A DNA stretch of 64,000 nucleotides. Origin: Flavobacteriaceae bacterium. Its GTDB lineage: Bacteria; Bacteroidota; Bacteroidia; Flavobacteriales; Flavobacteriaceae. A program made the position numbers and the translations under genes. A model generated the notes under the pieces. The model worked only from the letters and a program-made list of their open reading frames with translations. It was not told the origin of the DNA and ran no database searches. The stretch covers positions 1 to 64,000 of the forward strand of contig JANRDC010000031.1 of NCBI GenBank assembly GCA_030726725.1, written 5' to 3'. The stretch's first letter is position 1. The number at the start of each line of letters is the position of its first letter. Shown here one piece after another: positions 57,663 through 64,000 of this stretch.

Positions 57663-60600
57663 TGAAAAAAATCAATGTATTCTTGGCTGTATTGGCCTGC
57701 TGTGTCTCCGTTGTGGGGTATAGCCAAAAATTAGATATGTCGCTATTTGAGGGGATAAAACCCAGAAATGTAGGTCCCGCTGGAATGAGCGGACGAATCA
57801 CTACCATTGATGTGGTCAACGATCAACCCGATATTATCTACGTTGGTTCAGCCTCCGGAGGTTTGTGGAAATCAACTTCAGGCGGAATTAAATGGGAGGC
57901 GTTGTTTGACCGTGAGGCAACGGCATCCATCGGCGCTGTGGCGATTGACCAGAGCAACCCATCGGTAGTTTGGGTAGGTACTGGGGAGGGTAACCCTCGA
58001 AACAGCTTAAACGGCGGTGCTGGGATTTACCGCAGTCTTGATGCTGGTAAAACCTGGCAAAACATGGGACTCAAGAACACCATGCACATCCACAAAATAC
58101 TGATTGATCCGCGCAATTCAAACGTGGTATATGTCGGCGCCATCGGAAGTCCTTGGGGCGAACACCCAGAACGCGGAGTATATAAAACCACCGACGGGGG
58201 GAAAACTTGGGCCAAAATACTGTTTGTCAACAACAAGACCGGGGTGGCCGACATGATTATGGACCCGACGAACCCCAACAAAATCATCGCTGCGCTATGG
58301 GAGCACAAGAGAGATCCATGGTTTTTTAAATCAGGTGGTCCAGGCAGTGGCCTTTACATGACTATAGATGGTGGAGCCAACTGGAAACAGATCTCCTCAA
58401 AGGATGGACTGCCCGAAGGTGAATTGGGACGCATTGGACTGGCTATGGCCACCAACAAACCCCATATTGTCTACGCCTTAGTGGAATCCAAGAAAAATGC
58501 GCTTTACAAGTCTGAGGACGGTGGAAATAGCTGGAAAAAAATTAATGACAAGCCAGAGATTGGCGATCGCCCTTTCTATTATTCCGATCTTTTTGTTGAT
58601 CCACAAAACGAAAACAGAATCTACTCTGTGTTTACCTATGTGCATGTTTCTGAGGATGGCGGAAGATCCTTCGCGCCGCTTATGCCTGCTTATGGTGTGT
58701 CCAATGGGGTTCACCCTGACCACCACGCTTGGTGGATCCACCCGAAAAATGGCCAATACATGATGGACGGAAACGATGGCGGCATGAACATCACCCGTGA
58801 TGGAGGAAAGTCTTGGCGTTTTGTGGGCAATATCCCAGTAGGCCAATTCTACCACGTCAACACGGATAACGAGTTTCCCTATAACTTATACGGGGGTATG
58901 CAGGACAACGGTTCTTGGAGAGGTCCCGCATATGTTTGGAAGGACCAAGGAATACGCAATAGCTACTGGCAAGAAATTTCTTTTGGAGATGGATTTGATG
59001 TTGTTCCGGATTTAGAAGATGCTCGTTACGGGTATACCATGAGCCAGCAAGGATCGGTTTCCAGATATGATTGGGTCACCGGAAACAACTACAGCGTAAA
59101 GCCAACCCCACCTGATGCGGATACCAAACTGCGTTTTAACTGGAATTCTGCCATTGGACAAGATCCTTTTGACAACAATACCGTATATTTTGGCAGCCAA
59201 TTTGTGCACAAGAGCACGGACAAAGGATTGACCTGGACCATCATCTCTCCTGATTTAACCACCAATGATCCTGAAAAACTCAAACAAAGCGAAAGCGGTG
59301 GATTGACCATGGATGCCACAGGTGCTGAAAATCACTGCACCATATTGGTCATCGAACCAAGTGCGGTTCAAAAAAACTTTATGTGGATCGGGACTGATGA
59401 CGGTCGCGTGCATTGGACCAATGACTCAGGAAAGACATGGACTGAGGTGACGCAAAACATCAAAGGTTTACCCAAAGGCAGCTGGATTCCACAAATCAAA
59501 GCGGATCCCAAAATTCCTGGCGCAGCCCTATTGGTGGCCAATGACTACCGCAGATTCAACCATACCCCTTACCTATTCCGCACCAAAGACTATGGAAAAA
59601 CCTGGGAACGCATTGGAGACGCGACAGACTTTAAAAGTTTTGTGCTTTCTGTGGTACAAGACCCTGAAGCCCCACAACTTATATTTGCCGGAACCGATGA
59701 TGGACTTTATGTCTCAATCGATCAAGGAACTAACTGGACCAAATGGACCTCAGGCTACCCAACCGTACCCACCAGTGATCTAGTAGTTCAAAAAAGGGAA
59801 GGTGACCTAGCGATGGCTACTTTTGGCCGTTCCATGTGGGTATTGGACGACTTAAGACCATTGCGCAGCTTATCTCAAAATCCAACCCTGTTGTCCCAAC
59901 CTATAGCCTTGTTTAAGGCTCCTAAAGCCTATCTAGCAGCCTACCAACAACCCACAGGAAGCAGGTTTGGCGCTGACGCCATGTATCAAGGAGACAACCG
60001 ACCCTCAGGCGGTCAAATCACTTACTACTACGGACAAAAAGAAGCCAATAAAGACACCTTAAAACTACATATTTATCAAGGAGATGCGTTAATCCGCACC
60101 TTAACCTTGAAAACACCAAAATCCCCTGGATTTCAGAGAATTACTTGGAACCTAGATCAAAAAGCAGGAGACCGTCCGTCCAGAAGTGCTGAAAAGCCTA
60201 AAACTGAAAGAGGGGGGCGTTCTGTGCTTCCAGGGACCTATCGACTTGAATTGGTACAAGGAACCCATAAATCAGAAGCGACCATAGAAGTGGGCTTTGA
60301 TCCAAGACTTGAAGTTTCCGCAACTGCAGAAAAAGAGAAAGATGCAGCCCTAGGTCAGGTAGAAAAATGGATGGACACTGCCGCTCAAGCTGTGCGACAA
60401 TTGGTGCAAAGCCAACAAACCGCCAAAGAACTGGCTGCGGACATGAAAAAAGAGGATGCTAAAGGGTTGGAGGAGAAAATTAAGCAGTCTGAAAAAATGA
60501 GCGAGTCTTTAGAAGCGCTTATCGCGCAGTATTTAGGCAAACAGGACAAGCGCCAAGGAATTACGAGAAGCCCTGAAATGACCGTAGTTCAAAGACTAGG

Positions 60601-60808
60601 TATGGCTTCCAGCTATATCAGTTCAAGGCCTAACGGGGTTACTGGCACTGAGACACAACTGATGGACTTGGCCAAAAAATCACTCCAAGACGCCCTAAAG
60701 GCCCAGAATGAGTTTTTTGAAACAACTTGGAAAGAGTACCACAAGCAGGTGGAAAACTGGGAACAGACCAGATTTAAACCGACCAAAACATTTAACTTAG
60801 TACCTTAA
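57662..60808 (+). CDS. Secreted sortilin/VPS10-like Asp-box (BNR) repeat protein
   Basis: Multiple S/T-x-D-x-G-x-T/S-W Asp boxes (SLDAGKTW, TTDGGKTW, TIDGGANW, SEDGGNSW, TRDGGKSW, TNDSGKTW, TKDYGKTW, SIDQGTNW). Confidence 0.9.
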   Translation: MKKINVFLAVLACCVSVVGYSQKLDMSLFEGIKPRNVGPAGMSGRITTIDVVNDQPDIIYVGSASGGLWKSTSGGIKWEALFDREATASIGAVAIDQSNPSVVWVGTGEGNPRNSLNGGAGIYRSLDAGKTWQNMGLKNTMHIHKILIDPRNSNVVYVGAIGSPWGEHPERGVYKTTDGGKTWAKILFVNNKTGVADMIMDPTNPNKIIAALWEHKRDPWFFKSGGPGSGLYMTIDGGANWKQISSKDGLPEGELGRIGLAMATNKPHIVYALVESKKNALYKSEDGGNSWKKINDKPEIGDRPFYYSDLFVDPQNENRIYSVFTYVHVSEDGGRSFAPLMPAYGVSNGVHPDHHAWWIHPKNGQYMMDGNDGGMNITRDGGKSWRFVGNIPVGQFYHVNTDNEFPYNLYGGMQDNGSWRGPAYVWKDQGIRNSYWQEISFGDGFDVVPDLEDARYGYTMSQQGSVSRYDWVTGNNYSVKPTPPDADTKLRFNWNSAIGQDPFDNNTVYFGSQFVHKSTDKGLTWTIISPDLTTNDPEKLKQSESGGLTMDATGAENHCTILVIEPSAVQKNFMWIGTDDGRVHWTNDSGKTWTEVTQNIKGLPKGSWIPQIKADPKIPGAALLVANDYRRFNHTPYLFRTKDYGKTWERIGDATDFKSFVLSVVQDPEAPQLIFAGTDDGLYVSIDQGTNWTKWTSGYPTVPTSDLVVQKREGDLAMATFGRSMWVLDDLRPLRSLSQNPTLLSQPIALFKAPKAYLAAYQQPTGSRFGADAMYQGDNRPSGGQITYYYGQKEANKDTLKLHIYQGDALIRTLTLKTPKSPGFQRITWNLDQKAGDRPSRSAEKPKTERGGRSVLPGTYRLELVQGTHKSEATIEVGFDPRLEVSATAEKEKDAALGQVEKWMDTAAQAVRQLVQSQQTAKELAADMKKEDAKGLEEKIKQSEKMSESLEALIAQYLGKQDKRQGITRSPEMTVVQRLGMASSYISSRPNGVTGTETQLMDLAKKSLQDALKAQNEFFETTWKEYHKQVENWEQTRFKPTKTFNLVP

Positions 60809-60819
60809 TTTGTTGTACC

Positions 60820-61383
60820 ATGAAAACAAAACTACCCTACCTAGCGGCTGGCCTACTCATTTTAGGCATTGTTGGTTGCAAACAATCACAGAGCCAAGCA
60901 CCGAGCACATCGGAAAATCAAGAAGTAGAGACCACCGCAATAAGTTTTGCTATGGAGCCAAAAAGCGACTCCAATGTTCAGGGAACCAGCACATTCACAG
61001 CTGACGGTGAAACCGTCGTCATGAACATTGAACTCAGTGGACTTACTCCGGGGATTCACGCAGTTCACCTACACGAAACTGCAGATTGCAGCGCCCCTGA
61101 TGGCACATCCACTGGCGGGCATTGGAACCCTACCTTTGAAAACCATGGTGCTTGGGGAGATGCTGCAGGTTTTCACCGAGGAGATATCGGAAACTTAACA
61201 GCGGATGAATCAGGAAATGCGCGTTTGACTTTTGAGACCAACCTGTGGTGTATCGACTGTGAAGATCCGATCAAAAACATCATAGGAAAGGCGGTCATTG
61301 TACACCAAGGAACAGATGACCTAGTTACCCAGCCCACGGGCAATGCAGGTGCACGGGTAAGCTGTACCGGCATCATAAAATAA
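60820..61383 (+). CDS. sodC: Cu/Zn superoxide dismutase family lipoprotein
   Basis: Lipobox IVGCKQ; GIHAVHLHETADCSAPDGTSTGGHWNP, GNAGARVSCTGII. Confidence 0.93.
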   Translation: MKTKLPYLAAGLLILGIVGCKQSQSQAPSTSENQEVETTAISFAMEPKSDSNVQGTSTFTADGETVVMNIELSGLTPGIHAVHLHETADCSAPDGTSTGGHWNPTFENHGAWGDAAGFHRGDIGNLTADESGNARLTFETNLWCIDCEDPIKNIIGKAVIVHQGTDDLVTQPTGNAGARVSCTGIIK

Positions 61384-61413
61384 TAATCCCCCTACCCCTT
61401 AGGGTTTTTGCTG

Positions 61414-62601
61414 ATGAACCCATCTTCTTCCGGTTGGATTAAAAAATTTGGCTCACTGGCCATCACCAAAACCGCATCATTCACTGATGCGGTTTTGTGG
61501 TATGAAGATATGGCTCATTGGGGATTGGTGTACGGAATTCCATGGGACGTCCCCATGGGATTGGATTTACCCCACCAGCCCACGGCAGATGAGCGGTGCA
61601 AAGTTTTGATGATCTATGGATTCTGGACGTCATACCATTGGATACATCCAGACCGCGACTTTGACCAAATGGTCGATGCACTAAATGAATACTACACTGC
61701 CTTGGGGCAGGATAAAAAAACGATTTTGGGCAGATTGGGATTTCCCAACGATCCCTATGGCCAATTGGAAGCTACCCTGGAGTCGAGGTTATTTCCCAAC
61801 CAAGGTTTTGTCTTAGGTGCTTTGGGCCAATCGGTCATCAACATCTGGCTATTTCAGGATCTATTGGCCTGGATCGCCTACTTAGAAGGTGAAAAAGACA
61901 CATTAACCTTTCGCAAACAACTAGAGATCAACTGTTTTGGATTGTTACAACAGTTAATCGGCAATTCTGGAGTCTGGGAAAAAATAAAACCCCAGTTGAT
62001 TCACGGTACCCAATGGATCACCAAAGAATTGTTGTTGGGACAAGAACTGCCTGAATCTCCTATTTCTGTTCAATCAGAACTTCCGCTCAATGCGCGTTAT
62101 ATGGTTGACTTTTGTCTATTTGCCTATTTGACACAGGTCAAAAAAACACCTTGGTGGACAGTGGAAACCTGGGGGCAAGAAGTTGATATCGACCCCACTT
62201 ACCTCAGTGAGCGCTATAAAGCTCAGGTCAAATGGCTTGAAGAACACAGAGCATTTATCGACCATGGATGGGAGGGGCTTTTCGGTGTTCAGTTCTATGA
62301 TCGCGTCAAGGAATGGACGCAAAAACTGATTCTGAGAAACAGCAAAAGATTGATTAAAGAGTTAGAGGGCTCAGGCGAACTGTTGATTTTGCTGAGCAAA
62401 TCAACGCACAAAGAGCTGAATCCAAAAGAAAAGAAAAAAGTCCAGGAGCAGCTCCTCGATATTTTTAAAAGTATTCCATCACTTGCCATTTTCTTGTTGC
62501 CAGGGGGTGCACTACTACTGCCGATGGTCGTCAAGTTGATTCCCAAATTGTTGCCCAGTGCCTTTGATGAAAACAGAATAGACAAAGACCCTAACGGGTA
62601 A
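61414..62601 (+). CDS. LETM1-related (biofilm-associated-like) protein
   Basis: MNPSSSGWIKKFG N terminus; C-terminal LETM1-like KELNPKEKKKVQEQLLDIFKSIPSLAIFLLPGGALLLPMVVKLIPKLLPSAF. Confidence 0.75.
   Translation: MNPSSSGWIKKFGSLAITKTASFTDAVLWYEDMAHWGLVYGIPWDVPMGLDLPHQPTADERCKVLMIYGFWTSYHWIHPDRDFDQMVDALNEYYTALGQDKKTILGRLGFPNDPYGQLEATLESRLFPNQGFVLGALGQSVINIWLFQDLLAWIAYLEGEKDTLTFRKQLEINCFGLLQQLIGNSGVWEKIKPQLIHGTQWITKELLLGQELPESPISVQSELPLNARYMVDFCLFAYLTQVKKTPWWTVETWGQEVDIDPTYLSERYKAQVKWLEEHRAFIDHGWEGLFGVQFYDRVKEWTQKLILRNSKRLIKELEGSGELLILLSKSTHKELNPKEKKKVQEQLLDIFKSIPSLAIFLLPGGALLLPMVVKLIPKLLPSAFDENRIDKDPNG
61467..61497. repeat. Perfect 13-bp inverted repeat (hairpin) inside LETM1-like CDS
   Basis: caaaaccgcatca-ttcac-tgatgcggttttg. 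Confidence 0.85.
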
Positions 62602-62612
62602 ATCAACCACCT

Positions 62613-63353
62613 ATGGAACCGATTAGGATCAATAAATTTTTAAGCGAAATAGGATACTGCTCCAGAAGAGAAGCGGATAAACTCATCGAGCAAGGGCGTG
62701 TAAAAATCAATGGGGCGGTCCCAGAGATGGGTACCAAAGTAACCGATGCAGATCAAGTATCTGTGGATGGAAAGGAAGTGAATTCCCGAAAAAAATCCCA
62801 CGTGTATTTGGCGCTCAATAAACCAGTAGGTATTGTCTGCACCACAGACGCTGGTGTAGAGAAAGACAATATCATCGATTTTATCAATTACCCTGAGCGC
62901 ATCTTTCCCATAGGCAGGCTCGACAAAGCCAGCGAGGGGCTGATTCTGTTGACCAGCGATGGAGACATCGTCAACAAAATTTTGCGCGCCAGCAATGGGC
63001 ACGAAAAAGAGTATCAGGTGTGGGTAAACAAACCCATTGATGCTCGCTTTATCGACAGGATGAGTAAAGGAGTCCCTATTCTGGGCACGGTATCGAGGCC
63101 ATGTGTGGTGAAACCCATGGGCGCTATGGGATTTACCATAGTACTTACCCAAGGATTAAACCGGCAAATCAGGCGTATGTGTGAACACCTAGGTTATCGG
63201 GTCACCCGACTCAAAAGGGTGCGCATCATGAACATCAGCCTGGACACAGAACTGGGAGCCTGGAGGCATCTAACCCGACAAGAACTAGAAAGATTAACAC
63301 AAAGCGTACAAACCTCAGCCAAAACCGCTGAATACACAAGACCCAAATCCTGA
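62613..63353 (+). CDS. rluF: 23S rRNA pseudouridine synthase RluF-like
   Basis: S4 domain RINKFLSEIGYCSRREADKLIEQGRVKING; catalytic PIGRLDKASEGLILLTSDG; GLNRQIRRMCEHLGY. Confidence 0.92.
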   Translation: MEPIRINKFLSEIGYCSRREADKLIEQGRVKINGAVPEMGTKVTDADQVSVDGKEVNSRKKSHVYLALNKPVGIVCTTDAGVEKDNIIDFINYPERIFPIGRLDKASEGLILLTSDGDIVNKILRASNGHEKEYQVWVNKPIDARFIDRMSKGVPILGTVSRPCVVKPMGAMGFTIVLTQGLNRQIRRMCEHLGYRVTRLKRVRIMNISLDTELGAWRHLTRQELERLTQSVQTSAKTAEYTRPKS

Positions 63354-64000
63354 TGACGATTACCCAATTACAGTATATCATAGCTGTTGCTACCCATAGG
63401 AACTTCACCTTGGCCGCTGAAAAATGTTTTGTCACGCAGCCTACCCTATCCATGCAAATTCAAAAATTAGAGGAAGAGCTCGGTGTAGAAATATTTGACC
63501 GCACAAAAAAACCTATTGGATTGAGCAAAGCGGGTGAAAAGATCGCTGTACAAGCTGAAAAAATAGTGGCAGAAGTATCGCGGATGAAAGACATCATCGA
63601 TATTGAAAAGGGTTATGTGGGCGGCGTTTTTACCTTGGGGATTATCCCCACAGTAACACCAACGCTATTGCCTTTGTTTCTCCACAACTTCATCACCAAA
63701 TACCCAAATGTCCAACTGCAAATTCAAGAACACCACACAGAATCACTGATCGAGCTGCTCAAAGAAGGTGTATTGGATGCAGCGATAGCGGCTACGCCTC
63801 TAGAAGAAGAGTTACTGGTTGAAAAACCGATGTATTTCGAACCTTTTGTCGGCTATGTTGCCCCAGATCATCCCCTTTCCGCGCACCCAAACTGGCATCC
63901 ATCCATGCTCGACACAGATGATTTATTGCTTTTAGAGGACGGACACTGTTTTCGCAATGGAATATTGAATTTGTGCCGCAATAAAAACCAAGCGCCTCCT
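63353..64000 (+). CDS. oxyR: LysR-family regulator, OxyR-like (truncated by window end; absent from ORF track)
   Basis: TGATG overlap with rluF; translation MTITQLQYIIAVATHRNFTLAAEKCFVTQPTLSMQIQKLEEELG...LLLLEDGHCFRNGILNLCRNKN; Cys-X8-Cys as in OxyR. Confidence 0.88.
   Translation, partial: MTITQLQYIIAVATHRNFTLAAEKCFVTQPTLSMQIQKLEEELGVEIFDRTKKPIGLSKAGEKIAVQAEKIVAEVSRMKDIIDIEKGYVGGVFTLGIIPTVTPTLLPLFLHNFITKYPNVQLQIQEHHTESLIELLKEGVLDAAIAATPLEEELLVEKPMYFEPFVGYVAPDHPLSAHPNWHPSMLDTDDLLLLEDGHCFRNGILNLCRNKNQAPP

Noticed and set aside
57662-60808. Asp-box repeats considered as a tandem DNA repeat
   Set aside because: Repeats are at the protein motif level with divergent nucleotides and irregular spacing, typical of beta-propellers
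62640-63152. 170-aa ORF antisense to rluF
   Set aside because: RluF motifs on the plus strand explain the region; antisense ORF has no family features
1-64000. CRISPR arrays, transposons, prophage, tRNA/rRNA genes, defence or toxin-antitoxin systems
   Set aside because: No regularly spaced repeats, transposase/integrase motifs, cloverleaf-like sequences or recognisable defence proteins found on reading; tRNAscan-SE/CRISPR finder would be needed to be definitive

Overview
Chromosomal window from a Bacteroidota genome, probably Flavobacteriia-like. This is inferred from family content (DUF4294, DUF6495, DUF4252, a SerB-SerA fusion, a short CarB, a LETM1-related protein) and from recurrent TAnnTTTG -7 promoter elements. 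The content is mostly housekeeping: hisS, rpsF-rpsR-rplI, priA, rlmH, rdgB, a DEAD-box helicase, purB, carB, rpmH, mtaB, rpmE2, phosphosugar mutase, an MsbA-like ABC exporter, purL, a fatty-acid beta-oxidation operon, rluF and a truncated oxyR-like gene at the right edge. More specialised loci are a B12-uptake locus (TonB receptor behind a cobalamin riboswitch, divergent from a btuFCD-like ABC importer), two ECF-sigma modules, a coupled secreted M28/M1/Asp-box operon, and a GH13 lipoprotein. I found no CRISPR array, prophage, transposon, tRNA/rRNA gene or defence island, and no clearly new multi-gene system. The best leads are regulatory: (i) an orphan LytTR regulator with a degenerate receiver domain and a 21-bp-spaced direct repeat upstream; (ii) the asymmetric B12 locus; (iii) a 20-bp palindrome at the divergent acyl-CoA synthetase/MarR-fad promoter region; (iv) RNA hairpins in the helicase 5'UTR, inside the LETM1-like CDS, and in a terminator overlapping a promoter. 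All calls come from reading the sequence and supplied ORFs; no searches were run.
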